A stretch of DNA of 64,000 nt from Komagataeibacter xylinus (GTDB taxonomy: Bacteria; Pseudomonadota; Alphaproteobacteria; Acetobacterales; Acetobacteraceae): contig NZ_CP041348.1 in NCBI RefSeq assembly GCF_009834365.1, positions 2,827,001 to 2,891,000 of the forward strand, in the 5' to 3' direction. The first letter of the stretch is position 1. Every line of letters starts with the position of its first letter. The translations under genes were made by a program, and so were the position numbers. The notes under the pieces were generated by a model. The model did not search any database and was not told the origin of the DNA. It was given only the letters and a program-made list of their open reading frames with translations. Positions 17,901-26,323 of the stretch are shown here, one piece after another.

Positions 17901-18813
17901 GCAGCAGTTCGGTCACTTCCGCATCATCAGGGTGCTGGCCGAGCCATTCATTATAGAGCGGAATGGTGGGGCCGGTGATCGGCTCCCACAACAGCGCCTC
18001 GCGCCATGCGGCAACCGCCGCGTCCCGGATTGGTGCGGGCGCGTTGGAGCGGGCGAGTGTGCGCAGGCCGTCCATCCCTTCGGGCCGGGACGTGACACGG
18101 TAGGTCAGGATCCGGTACAGCAGCAGCCGGGCATCGAGATCGCGCGGGTTGCGCTGCACCCAGGCGGTCAGCTTGGTCTGGGCCTCCTGGCGGCCAAGAA
18201 TGGTGGCCCCCAGCACGCGGTAATATTCCAGCGCCAGATCGGGTGGCGGGTCGCCGTTCTTGAAGAGCGCCTTGTATTTGAACATGGCCGGCATCATCTT
18301 GCCTGCCGCTGCAAGGGCGCGGGCCTCGGCCAGGCCTTTGGGGTCTACGGGGCCAGCCTGTATCTGCGCCTTGAGGTCGGCAACCAGCCCCGGTGCCGTG
18401 CCATTGCGTTCCAGCCGGGCCAGTGTGGTCGAAGCCTGGGCAGTGTTGCCCTGCGCCATCTGCAGGCGACCCTGCAGATAGAGCGCTTCAGTATTATTGG
18501 GTTCGATCGAAATCGCGCGGTCTATCGTTTCATGCGCTTTATTCAGATTATGCTGGCCCAGCCAGTAATAACCCTGGTTGAGCAGCAGTTCCAGCACGGC
18601 TGCCGCATGCGCCATGTGCGCGCGTTCCGCATCCTGGTCCTGCGTGGGCGTGACCGTGATGGTTGTGCCCTCAGTGGCAGTCGGGCTGTTCTGGATGGCC
18701 AGGGCAGGATCCGCCTGCGCCTGAGCCATCTCGCCCGACAGGATGACCCCCGCCACCATGCCGCAAATGAGCTTCAGCGTGCTTCGTGCCGGGCGCATGG
18801 GCTGAGACACCAT
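14953..18813 (-). CDS. bcsC: Cellulose synthase operon protein C (export pore)
   Basis: About 1286 residues. A signal sequence (LICGMVAGVILSGEMAQA) is followed by roughly 700 residues of tetratricopeptide repeats (NPNNTEALYLQGRLQMAQGN-like units recur). The last ~350 residues are the BCSC C-terminal beta-barrel, ending in a strand with a terminal aromatic (MLMTHYTFDGQ). BcsC carries the glucan through the periplasm (TPR part) and across the outer membrane (16-strand barrel). The start was set at the ATG at 18813. A longer frame would overlap the end of bcsY and lacks a signal-peptide-like beginning; an ATG five codons further in is also possible. It is the last gene of the bcsAB-bcsX-bcsY-bcsC series, the type II layout without bcsD. 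Confidence 0.93.
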   Translation of the reverse strand: MVSQPMRPARSTLKLICGMVAGVILSGEMAQAQADPALAIQNSPTATEGTTITVTPTQDQDAERAHMAHAAAVLELLLNQGYYWLGQHNLNKAHETIDRAISIEPNNTEALYLQGRLQMAQGNTAQASTTLARLERNGTAPGLVADLKAQIQAGPVDPKGLAEARALAAAGKMMPAMFKYKALFKNGDPPPDLALEYYRVLGATILGRQEAQTKLTAWVQRNPRDLDARLLLYRILTYRVTSRPEGMDGLRTLARSNAPAPIRDAAVAAWREALLWEPITGPTIPLYNEWLGQHPDDAEVTELLHKAQETQSAIDAATAHQEGYALLARHNLEGASERFHHALALNVHDADALGGLGLVAQARQQPVQAMQYFLQAIQADADAAPHWRAAIRALQSGAGGGGVDPLVVRILQAINDGHYDTARTDLAALGRRPGSRLTFLSLEGMLERRQGHDAQAERIYREILSQAPGNADALFNLGGILIQTGRGAEAQDIIARLKPLRPALAAHLQAADLSARADQMRDADERVALLRQAVAIEPTDPWIRLKLAHALDDAGGHFQAQSLMDDLTDAKSVTPDDLQAGIIYAMGQHDLTTAERLMARLPAGGRSAGMASIASQIELARHIQALNRAPRADNAALVALANQPDPTGDRGVQIAGALIDRHATREAQQVLAEEERLTQPPKAAQMLAYAGLYLRLHATFDTTRCLSTFDAMARDFPGYATADQLRIRNDIAIGLAIITADGFDRYGHTTQAYQVMAPVLRAHPESAEAHLAMGRIYQTRNMPQRALEEDQIALRLKPHNIYGLAAAARDAGGASNMNLARSYADRLAHEDPDGPMSWEVRSDIDRVAGNTRAQLADVEHARRAQRTLDGEAAYEGHESFLPDYRWPFIDSNYIDLQGATLPATYHYIPEDDGGEAMDRQIVYLRDSVSPQIDANSFVRSRTGVAGLGQLTEFAVPITGTLPFESWEHRLSFSVTPTLLFTGDALNNAYSAHQFGTYAINGALPGAYHHYYTQGVGLSLNYVNHWFSADVGSSPLGFPITNVVGGVEFAPRLTRNLGLRISGGRRMVTDSELSYAGMHDPGTNRVWGGVTRMFGHGALEWSAPGWNIYAGGGFAYLDGTHVQSNTEVEAGAGGTATVWQTHDRQWLRVGLDLMYFGYKRDSYFFTWGQGGYFSPQQYYGAMVPVEWSGHNQRWTWFLRGEAGFQHYHSNAAPYYPTSASLQQLAASNQPDEYSGSGASGLAGNVRGRLVYQFTHRLRVGMEGGYSRAGNWSETSGMLMTHYTFDGQ

Positions 18814-18895
18814 GACCCAGGCTGCGGGCGCACGCCGCCACCCACGCCCCGCAGGCAGCGTGCTGGCGGTGTGGTATCGTCCTTTTATGTCGTGT

Positions 18896-20086
18896 TTAAT
18901 GAACACGGGACACATAAGAGATATAGAACAGGATTGCGGCCAGCGTCATGCACGCGCCAACAAGCAGGGCGGCGCCACGGTTGCGGACACTCACTGCAAC
19001 CCGGTCCTCATAATCAAGCCCGGTCCGCTCCACGAATACGTAGCTCAGCACGCTGATGACAAGAACGATGGCCAGAACGGCAGCCATCATCAGCCCATGT
19101 ACCTGGAAGAAGAACAGGTAATTCGCCACCACGATGCCCGGCCAGTGCCACAGATAGACCGAATACGAAATGACCCCGAGCGGCGAAATGGGCACAAGGC
19201 ACAGCCTGCCCACCTGTGTTTCGGGCAGCATGATGATGGTGGCCACCGCAAGGCAGGGGAAGATGGTCATGTAGGACGGGCAGGCAAACTGAAGGGTATA
19301 GAACAGCCCTGCCCCCACAATCACCGCCAGCGCTATGGTATAGACAATATTTGCCACAACCGGGGAAAGGCGTGGGCGGGGAAATATCCAGATCATGGTG
19401 CCAAGTGAAAACTGCCACAGGCGATCGAATATGTTGTAATAAGCCTGCGTATCGCCCTTGACGTAGCTCCATGCACAATAGGCCAGTGACACGGTAAAAA
19501 TGCCCGAGAGCACCAGCTTGCGGTGTCTGGTCAGCGGCAGCAGCAGCGCCATCAGGAAGATGATGGTATAGAACTGCATTTCCAGCGAGAGCGACCATGT
19601 ATGCAGGAACGGGTAGGCAATGCTCTGCCCCTGAAAATACCCGACATGCCCCGACGCCCATATGTTGGACAGGTACACCAGGGCATAGGCCCCGTTGATG
19701 GCAATATCAGCCCGGTCACTTTGCAGGACCCACCATAGCATGCCAGCCGAGACCAGGCCAATCATGCAGACCAGCGCGGGCAGCAAACGGTAGAGCCTGC
19801 GGCAGACAAACCGCAGGGGCTGGAACGGATGCTGCATGAGCGCCGAGCGCCCCATGAAATAGCCCGAGATCACCACAAAAATATCGACACCGATAAAGCC
19901 GCCCTGCAGCCAGCCTGCGTGGAACAGGACCACAAGGGCAATGGCAAGGCCACGCAGCCCATCGATGTCGCGCCGACGGTTGAGGGGGAAAAAATCTTTC
20001 TCAAGTATTTCACGCCACCTGCTCGTGGTAGGGGCAGGTTCATTCAGATGCAGCATCAACAGATTTCCACGTCTTGTGCCCGTCAT
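18896..20086 (-). CDS. bcsY: Membrane acyltransferase BcsY
   Basis: About 396 residues with at least ten hydrophobic helices. The family signature RRRDIDGLRGLAIALVVLFH lies near residue 40, followed by GGFIGVDIFVVISGYFM, both typical of acyltransferase-3 enzymes such as OafA. In the type II cellulose operon this protein is called BcsY and is thought to acylate the polymer or a precursor at the inner membrane. It sits between bcsX and bcsC, as known for Komagataeibacter. The start is uncertain: a GTG at 20104, the ATG used here, and an ATG at 20056 are all in frame, none with a strong ribosome site. Confidence 0.9.
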   Translation of the reverse strand: MTGTRRGNLLMLHLNEPAPTTSRWREILEKDFFPLNRRRDIDGLRGLAIALVVLFHAGWLQGGFIGVDIFVVISGYFMGRSALMQHPFQPLRFVCRRLYRLLPALVCMIGLVSAGMLWWVLQSDRADIAINGAYALVYLSNIWASGHVGYFQGQSIAYPFLHTWSLSLEMQFYTIIFLMALLLPLTRHRKLVLSGIFTVSLAYCAWSYVKGDTQAYYNIFDRLWQFSLGTMIWIFPRPRLSPVVANIVYTIALAVIVGAGLFYTLQFACPSYMTIFPCLAVATIIMLPETQVGRLCLVPISPLGVISYSVYLWHWPGIVVANYLFFFQVHGLMMAAVLAIVLVISVLSYVFVERTGLDYEDRVAVSVRNRGAALLVGACMTLAAILFYISYVSRVH

Positions 20087-20142
20087 GGGCAGATACGGAA
20101 GCACGCCGCGCGGTGTCGGCCGTGCTTCCGTAAAGGGCGACC

Positions 20143-20814
20143 TTACTGGCCGGTGGCAGGCGGAGCGTCTTTCAGCTTTTCCAGTTCAGGCAGCGTCGCC
20201 TGCACGATCGCGTTGCCCCATACCTTGTAGCTTTCAGGTGTTGCATGAATGCCATCGATGGTGTTCACGCTGCCCTGCTTGAGCAGCGCCGTGCCATCGA
20301 CATAGGTGCAGGGCGTCACTTCCCCCTTGAGGAAGGTTGCCATTTCGGTTGCGCGCTGGTCAGTCTTGCCATAGCGCGGGCTGAACTGGCCCCAGGTCGG
20401 CCCCACCCAGATGCACGCGGTCTTGCCAATGGCATAGGTCAGGGTCTTGACCTGCTCGTCCACCCAGTCTTTCGATACGGAGGCCTGACCATAGGCTGCC
20501 ATAGTATCGCCAAGAATCACCATTACGACATTGGGATGCCACTTGGCTACGAGGTCGCTGATGGGCGGGGGCGATGCAGGCTTCATGTTGGGCGCGCCAA
20601 TCGGGGCATCGCCAATGCGCTCGGCAGCGCCGCAGCCATTGTTGGGGTTGGGTACGACCCAGTCGGCCGCGGTGGAGGAACAGACCCCGTAGGTAACCAC
20701 TTTCGCGCCCTGACGGCTGAATTCGTCCGGCAGCACGGACAGCAGGGAGTCCTTGAACGTGACGTGACTGTCGCCGATGATCAGCAGCGTGAGGCCAGCA
20801 AGAAGTGCACTCAT
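20143..20814 (-). CDS. bcsX: SGNH-type hydrolase BcsX
   Basis: A 223-residue protein starting MSALLAGLTLLIIGDSHVTF. The SGNH block I reads IGDSH near residues 13-17, a glycine block is in VVTYGVCSST, and block V DGIHATPESY lies near 190 with the catalytic Asp-x-x-His. GGAGAAG 6 bases before the ATG supports the start. A hydrophobic N-terminus may anchor or export it. In the type II cellulose operon bcsX lies between bcsAB and bcsY, exactly as here. It is thought to act with BcsY in adding or removing acyl groups on cellulose; that role is family knowledge, not visible here. Confidence 0.9.
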   Translation of the reverse strand: MSALLAGLTLLIIGDSHVTFKDSLLSVLPDEFSRQGAKVVTYGVCSSTAADWVVPNPNNGCGAAERIGDAPIGAPNMKPASPPPISDLVAKWHPNVVMVILGDTMAAYGQASVSKDWVDEQVKTLTYAIGKTACIWVGPTWGQFSPRYGKTDQRATEMATFLKGEVTPCTYVDGTALLKQGSVNTIDGIHATPESYKVWGNAIVQATLPELEKLKDAPPATGQ

Positions 20815-20925
20815 GAATTACTTCTCCGTATAAGAATTTATTTATGGGCCGGAGTGGCGCGATGGGGATTCCCGTTCAGGCAGGCCGCACCTTGTGGGTA
20901 CAGCCAGCATGTGGGGTACTGTGCC

Positions 20926-23900
20926 TTATGCACCACTGCCCGTGTCATCATCCAGCACGCGCCTGCGTGATTTGGCGCGCAGCCAGCTCCACGCCCCGAA
21001 GGCGGTCAACCCCGCCCCTGATAGACCGGCCAGATAAAGAATGAAAGGATGATAACTCAGATACCGGTCCAGTTGCAGCCACAGGGGTAATGAGCCCACT
21101 TTGTAGGTCGGCGCCGTGCGGTAACTGGTAAACTGTTCGGCGTTCTTGAGCACCAGATCCCCCTGGATGGAGGACAGATCCTTGGTGTTGCGCAGGCTGA
21201 GCACCAGATCATGGACACGCTGCGGCGTATCGCCCACAAAGGCAATGACCGAGCGCTGGCTGTCATAGGGCGACTGCGCACCGATCATGACCCCGGCCTC
21301 GGCAATCGGCGCATTGAGGTGGGCAGTCACGCCGTTGAGGAGGCCTGCATGATCGTGGTCCTGAAACAGGTACCAGATGCCCTGCAGCCCCAGACTCTGT
21401 CCTACCCGCACGTGCCCGTCCCTGATCACGTAAGGCGAGCGTGACAGCAGGGTGGCCGCTGATGAATCCAGCCGGTCGGCGGTGGAGAGCAGGATGATAT
21501 CGCCCTGGGGCGTGGTATTTTTCATCTGGTCCGCCGTCATGATGTGCACGCCTGCGGCGGGGTACCATGTTGTCGCACCGAAAAAGCCCATGAGGTCAAG
21601 GAACGAGCCTGCCGTGCCCGCATCCGGGCTTTGCGGCAGGATGATCGTCGTCTCGGACAGATCGGCCATGCGGGAGAACGGAAAGGCGGCCTCGGCGAAA
21701 TAGGACAGGTTGGGCAGTTCGGCGTAATGGTAGCCCCGGCGGAAATCGAGTGTGGAATCTGAATCCACGCTCATGCGGATATCGCCCGGCGTGCGGCGGC
21801 ACGCGCCCCGGTCAATGGGGCGGGCGTCAAAATTGAACTGCAACTGGTTCTGGCCAAACAGCAGCCACGGCGGCAGGGCGGTCATGTGACCCGTGGCCCC
21901 CGCATGCTGGTTGACCAGCCTTTCCGACCATTTCTGCCACACGCCGGGTGGCGAAAGCGAGTAGCTTTGCAAATAGTTGTTGTTGAGGCTGACATCGACG
22001 CGTGAGGTCTCGAGGTCCACCACGGGGCCGCCCGGTGCGCGCACCCACATGTTCATGAGGTAAGGCCGCCCCCGCCAGGTATAGAGATCGGGCGGCAGGT
22101 GGAAGGGCAGCGTCATGCCCGCGGGTGTATAGCCCCCACCCTGCAGGTCGGCCGCCCCCACGAGTTCACCAAAGCGCACGGGCCGGTCGGTTGGCACGAA
22201 GGCAGGCGCATCATAAGCCTGGCGGGGGTCGAGGGTGACGTCTTCCACCACTTTCGATGCGACGCCGCCAAGCGTATCGTGTGAAAAGGCCAGATTGCGC
22301 GCAGCTGCCTCGACTTCCTGCGCGGTGCGCCCGGTCACGATCAGGATGATGCCCCAAGGGTCATTGGGGTTGGCGACCTCGGCCAGGGTCGGGCCGGTGG
22401 GCAGCGTGCCATTGGCATCAAGGGGAATGTTGCGGCCCACTTCAACCGCGTTGCCCGATGCAGGCACGGTCGTGGAAACGGGAAAGGACAGCGCGCGGAA
22501 ATCGGCAATCTTGCCAAACCATGAGGCAATCACGCCCGCAGCCTTCAGGTCATCCCGGTTTTCGGGGGAAGGCATGACGAATGGCACCCGCAGCGCTGCA
22601 CGCAGGTTGGGATCAAAAAAGGGCGCGGGCAGGCGTGAAAGCTTGCGCTCGGGCGCGATCCGCACTGTGGTCAGGGTGATGCGCGAACTGTCGGAAATGC
22701 GCGCCCACAGGATCTCGTTGAAGAGATCATTGCAATCACGCCTGTATTCACCGGCAAAACGGAAATTGAGCTTGTTGTCTCCGGTAAAATATAGCGGATC
22801 GACATCGAATGTGACGGGGCCGAATTCGGGATGGTCGGGGTTGACCTTGATCGTGCCGATATACTGCTCGTTCAGCGTGACCGTGACAGCACTCGCCTCT
22901 GGCAGAAGCGAGGGCGAAAGCGCGCCAGACAGGGTGAGTTGCGCATGTGTGACTACCCGGTTGGCGGGCACGACCACATCAAGCCCCTGTAGCGGGGAGT
23001 AGCCGCGCAATGTCAGCGGCCCGGTCGTAGCACCCAGGTCACGGAACGACAGGGTGCGCGTCACCTCCGTATCGCTGATCCGGGCTGCGGCCATCTGGTC
23101 GATCGGCGGCGCCACATCGGGCACGATGCCTGTATTGCTGTCACCGAACGGGGTCTGGGCGCTGATTCCGGTCTGGTCTGCCGTGGCGGTTGCAGGCGCA
23201 GGCGGCAGCCCCTGGGCCAGTGCGGCCGGAGCCAGGGCCGTGAAGGCTACGAGGAGAGTGGCGGATAGGGCAGCCCCATTGCGGGCGCTGCGTTGGGCAG
23301 GTTTCAGCACGAGGCTCTGTTTCTCCAGTTTTTCTTCCACCATGGGCACGGTGTTTTCTTCTGCATCCGCAATGGGGCGGGGTTTTTCAGGCTTGCGCCA
23401 TTTAAAGAGGTCACCAATGCTCCTGAACACCATGGCGATGCTGCGGAGCGGGCGGTCAGGGGGGAAATCGGCCCAATTGGCCCAGGCATCGTTGCGCCCG
23501 AACACCATGTCGACCACCTGGCGTTCATCGCCCAAGCCCCGGCGCACCCATTGCAGGCGCAGGTTGCCCGGGTGCATGGCCATGACCTCGGCGGGCACAT
23601 GGGTATGAATGCCGTCACGCTCGTTGTCGTAACTGACCATCACGGTCTGTGGCGTTTCGACATTGTGCGGCCAGTCCATATCGACCGACAGGCCGCCTAG
23701 CGATAGGTCATGCGTATGGGCATGGAACGCCCTGCCCTGCTCATCGGTAATGGTTACAGGCAGGCGCACGCTGATGCGCGGCGCACTGCGGGTCTGGCGC
23801 GTTTCGCGACCCACGGCGATGGCGGCCAGCACGATAATGAGGCTGATGACCACCCACAGGGTATTGAGCACGAAGGACTGAAGGGCCAGGCGGTCGTGAT

Positions 23901-25500
23901 ATTGCCAGACGATGCCAAATATGCCGCGCGCAAGGGCTGCAAACAGGATCAGCGCCAGGATGATATTGGGGTAGACCGCGCTGAAATCAAAATAGCTGCG
24001 CTCCAGCAGGCCGCCCTTGTCAGTTACGTTGAACTTGCCCTTGTGGGGCTGGAGCAGGGTTACGATGGTAATGCGCACCAGGAACAGTGCGAGCGAGGTT
24101 TCGTAAATTTCGCTCCAGAAAGAATAGCGCCACCGTCCTTCAACACGTGAAAGGGTCATGATGGAATGGAAAATGTGCGGCAGCGCGTAGGCGCTGATGG
24201 CCAGCGGTGATGCCGCGATGATGTTTTCACCAAGGAAAAGATAGGCCAGAGGCGAGACCAGAAAGGTCACGCGCGGAATGGCGAACAGAAAGTGCGACAT
24301 GGCTGAAAGATAGCAAAGCCGCTGCTCCCACCGCAGACCGGGGCCGAGCATGGGGTTGTCGACCCGCATGATCTGGAGCATGCCGCGCGCCCAGCGCACG
24401 CGCTGGCCGATATGCAGGATCAGCCGCTCGGTAGCCAGCCCGCCTGCCAGCGGTTCGCGCAGATACCCGGTGCCCCAGCCCTTGCGCTGCATCTTGAGCG
24501 CGGTATGGGCATCTTCGGTTACGGTTTCGGTGGCAAAGCCGCCAATGCCCATAACGGCGGAGCGGCGGATGACGGCGCACGAGCCGCAGAAGAACGTTGC
24601 ATCCCAGAAATCATTTCCATCCTGCACCAGACCATAGAACATGTTGCCTTCAGGCGGCACATGCCTGCCTGCCGCCAGATTGCGCTGGAACGGGTCGGGC
24701 GCGTAAAAATGGTGCGGGGTCTGCAGAAGGGCGAGGTTGGGGTCGGCAATCATCCAGCCGATGGTTCTTTTGAGAAAGCCGCGGGTGGGAACATGATCGC
24801 AGTCAAAGATGACGGCGAATTTCCCGTCAGTTACTTTCAGGGCATGGTTGAGGTTGCCGGCCTTGGCATGGTTGTTTTCCGAGCGGATGATATAGCCCGC
24901 GCCTGCCTCGAGCGCGAAATCACGGAAAGCCGCCCGCCTGCCATCATCAAGAATATAGACATTCAGCTTGTCTTCCGGCCAGTCAAGCTCCAGCGCGCCA
25001 AGAACCGTCGAGCGCACGAGGGACAGTTCCTCATTATAGGATGGCACATACACATCCACGCTCGGCCAGTCGGCCGGGTTCTCTGGCAGGGCATGCTCCC
25101 TGCGCCCCAGCGGCCATGACATCTGGAAGTAACTCAGGCACAGCGTGACCAGGGCATAGGTCTCGGCCAGCAGGAGCAGTATGGACAGGCCGCCCTGTAT
25201 CCACCCGTGAAATTCCAGCGTGGTGGTCAGCCGCCATATGATGTAGCGCAGGGATACGAACAGCGACAGCATCATCAGGAATATGGTAATGCCCCGCCCC
25301 GGCCTGCGGTTGAGCACCAGCAGGAGCGTGACCGTGCCAAGGCACAGTATGCCCTGTGAATACAGGCTGAGCGTTATGGACCCCGCGAATCCCATGATGC
25401 ATGCACCAATGACAACCGGCACCCACGGGGGCATCCGGCTCAGCGGTGTCTTTTTCATCAGGACCGTGACTTTGTCCGCTATGCGTTTTGCCCTGACCAT
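20926..25500 (-). CDS. bcsAB: Fused cellulose synthase BcsAB (type II)
   Basis: A 1524-residue fusion of the catalytic and periplasmic subunits. The BcsA part has N-terminal membrane helices (about 25-125) and a GT2 domain with Asp-Asp-Gly at 185-187, Asp-Cys-Asp at 233-235, the catalytic Thr-Glu-Asp at 328-330 and Q-R-V-R-W at 366-370. More helices follow, then a PilZ domain with RxxxR at 571-575 and DLSLGG from 598, so cyclic-di-GMP activation should be retained. A signal-like hydrophobic stretch (about 742-763) opens the BcsB part, which ends in a transmembrane anchor near residue 1495. Fusion of bcsA and bcsB is known in Komagataeibacter. bcsX, bcsY and bcsC follow; bcsD, cmcAx, ccpAx and bglAx are absent, as expected for a type II cluster. 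Confidence 0.97.
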   Translation of the reverse strand: MVRAKRIADKVTVLMKKTPLSRMPPWVPVVIGACIMGFAGSITLSLYSQGILCLGTVTLLLVLNRRPGRGITIFLMMLSLFVSLRYIIWRLTTTLEFHGWIQGGLSILLLLAETYALVTLCLSYFQMSWPLGRREHALPENPADWPSVDVYVPSYNEELSLVRSTVLGALELDWPEDKLNVYILDDGRRAAFRDFALEAGAGYIIRSENNHAKAGNLNHALKVTDGKFAVIFDCDHVPTRGFLKRTIGWMIADPNLALLQTPHHFYAPDPFQRNLAAGRHVPPEGNMFYGLVQDGNDFWDATFFCGSCAVIRRSAVMGIGGFATETVTEDAHTALKMQRKGWGTGYLREPLAGGLATERLILHIGQRVRWARGMLQIMRVDNPMLGPGLRWEQRLCYLSAMSHFLFAIPRVTFLVSPLAYLFLGENIIAASPLAISAYALPHIFHSIMTLSRVEGRWRYSFWSEIYETSLALFLVRITIVTLLQPHKGKFNVTDKGGLLERSYFDFSAVYPNIILALILFAALARGIFGIVWQYHDRLALQSFVLNTLWVVISLIIVLAAIAVGRETRQTRSAPRISVRLPVTITDEQGRAFHAHTHDLSLGGLSVDMDWPHNVETPQTVMVSYDNERDGIHTHVPAEVMAMHPGNLRLQWVRRGLGDERQVVDMVFGRNDAWANWADFPPDRPLRSIAMVFRSIGDLFKWRKPEKPRPIADAEENTVPMVEEKLEKQSLVLKPAQRSARNGAALSATLLVAFTALAPAALAQGLPPAPATATADQTGISAQTPFGDSNTGIVPDVAPPIDQMAAARISDTEVTRTLSFRDLGATTGPLTLRGYSPLQGLDVVVPANRVVTHAQLTLSGALSPSLLPEASAVTVTLNEQYIGTIKVNPDHPEFGPVTFDVDPLYFTGDNKLNFRFAGEYRRDCNDLFNEILWARISDSSRITLTTVRIAPERKLSRLPAPFFDPNLRAALRVPFVMPSPENRDDLKAAGVIASWFGKIADFRALSFPVSTTVPASGNAVEVGRNIPLDANGTLPTGPTLAEVANPNDPWGIILIVTGRTAQEVEAAARNLAFSHDTLGGVASKVVEDVTLDPRQAYDAPAFVPTDRPVRFGELVGAADLQGGGYTPAGMTLPFHLPPDLYTWRGRPYLMNMWVRAPGGPVVDLETSRVDVSLNNNYLQSYSLSPPGVWQKWSERLVNQHAGATGHMTALPPWLLFGQNQLQFNFDARPIDRGACRRTPGDIRMSVDSDSTLDFRRGYHYAELPNLSYFAEAAFPFSRMADLSETTIILPQSPDAGTAGSFLDLMGFFGATTWYPAAGVHIMTADQMKNTTPQGDIILLSTADRLDSSAATLLSRSPYVIRDGHVRVGQSLGLQGIWYLFQDHDHAGLLNGVTAHLNAPIAEAGVMIGAQSPYDSQRSVIAFVGDTPQRVHDLVLSLRNTKDLSSIQGDLVLKNAEQFTSYRTAPTYKVGSLPLWLQLDRYLSYHPFILYLAGLSGAGLTAFGAWSWLRAKSRRRVLDDDTGSGA

Positions 25501-25544
25501 GTTCAGCTGTGTCGCTGCCTTGCAATCGTTAAAATTTAATCGAG

Positions 25545-25579
25545 CTTTCCCAAGGGTATGCGTCCCCTTGTAGGGAAAG
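25545..25579 (-). promoter_or_regulatory. Hairpin in the bcsAB leader
   Basis: CTTTCCC pairs with GGGAAAG and, inside it, AAGGG pairs with CCCTT, giving 12 base pairs with a 3-base bulge and an 8-base loop. The hairpin lies 45-80 bases upstream of the bcsAB start and directly downstream of the palindrome at 25593-25607. If transcription starts near 25580 the mRNA would begin with this stem, which could protect the 5' end or control translation. Confidence 0.5.
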
Positions 25580-25592
25580 CAGGTAACTTAAT

Positions 25593-25607
25593 ATGAACAT
25601 CGTTCAT
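25593..25607. promoter_or_regulatory. Operator-like palindrome, site 1 (bcsAB promoter)
   Basis: ATGAAC-ATC-GTTCAT is a perfect 6-bp inverted repeat with a 3-base spacer, the usual form of a TetR-family operator. On the minus strand a TATTAA box (25588-25593) borders it and a TTGAGT box (25613-25618) lies upstream with 19 bases between. A bound repressor would thus cover the bcsAB core promoter. The promoter boxes are only 4/6 matches each. Confidence 0.6.
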
Positions 25608-25934
25608 TTTAAACTCAAAATCTGTCCCTCGCATCCAGGTCGAATAATTCTTAATGAATGCATAGAATGAAAGCGTGTCTGGCTATGTGGGTAGAAAGGC
25701 TTTTTCCTCACCTCGTATCGGTATTAATTTCCGATTAATTTCCTGTCAAGAAGAAAGCATCCCTCGTGCAGGATGGATAATCATTTCCTAATTTCCGTGA
25801 AAAGAAGAATTTTTATGATTTTTCCCAGGTAGTTAAATAATTTTTACCGCCATATCGAGAAGGTATAAATGCATAAATATTTATATTTTTTGTAACAATA
25901 ATGTCCATGAATGGCATCTCGTGAAGGGTCTTAT

Positions 25935-25949
25935 ATGAACATGGTTCAT
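25935..25949. promoter_or_regulatory. Operator-like palindrome, site 2
   Basis: ATGAAC-ATG-GTTCAT differs from site 1 by one spacer base, and the flanks also match (CTTA-ATATGAAC on the left, GTTCATT-AAACT on the right). It lies about 340 bases from site 1 and about 375 bases before the TetR gene. Paired sites allow DNA looping or control of a second promoter. Confidence 0.6.
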
Positions 25950-26308
25950 TAAACTGGATGTTGGAATTGAGGAAAGGAATTCCGTAGCCTGTGCATGCCG
26001 CTTACGTCCGCCTCTCGCCAGAAGATAATGAATCCAATAGGCCGCATGGCATTTTCCATCTGACATCAGGTCAGGACCCGCGCTGTCAAAGAAAGGATCC
26101 GTTCTGATATCAATTCTGCATCCCCTGCAGTCTGTCAGAATGGTGCGTTATAGATACGGGAAATGGCGGGGTATCCCTTGCCCACTGAGCATCCGATAAA
26201 ATGTTAATAGGAATTTTATGGTGACCAGATACAAAATAGGAATTATTTCACATTTTGTATAAAATCTATCATTTTTTGACCATACTCGATTGCAAGATAA
26301 TCTTTGAT

Positions 26309-26314
26309 TATAAT
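26309..26314 (+). promoter_or_regulatory. Predicted -10 box of the TetR gene
   Basis: A perfect TATAAT stands 9 bases before the ATG at 26324, with only a weak -35 match (TCGATT at 26286-26291). If it is used, the transcript would start almost at the ATG, so the mRNA would be leaderless. That would agree with the absence of a ribosome binding site. Confidence 0.35.
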
Positions 26315-26323
26315 CTTACGTTC

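Larger units (their letters stand above)
25501..26323. other. Long AT-rich regulatory gap between bcsAB and a TetR gene
   Basis: More than 800 bases, far more AT-rich than the flanking genes, with no supported coding frame. It contains two near-identical operator-like palindromes, a leader hairpin for bcsAB, and promoter-like sequence for the TetR gene, each listed separately. The size suggests complex control of cellulose synthesis. Confidence 0.6.

Noticed and set aside
17824..19056. Long plus-strand reading frame (410 codons) across bcsC and bcsY
   Set aside because: It is antisense to bcsC, whose TPR repeats are clear, and its composition (His-, Gly-, Arg-rich) is that of a high-GC shadow frame.
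25881..26066. 61-codon minus-strand frame in the gap before bcsAB
   Set aside because: It has no ribosome site, has a mixed composition and overlaps operator site 2. It is most likely chance in non-coding sequence.
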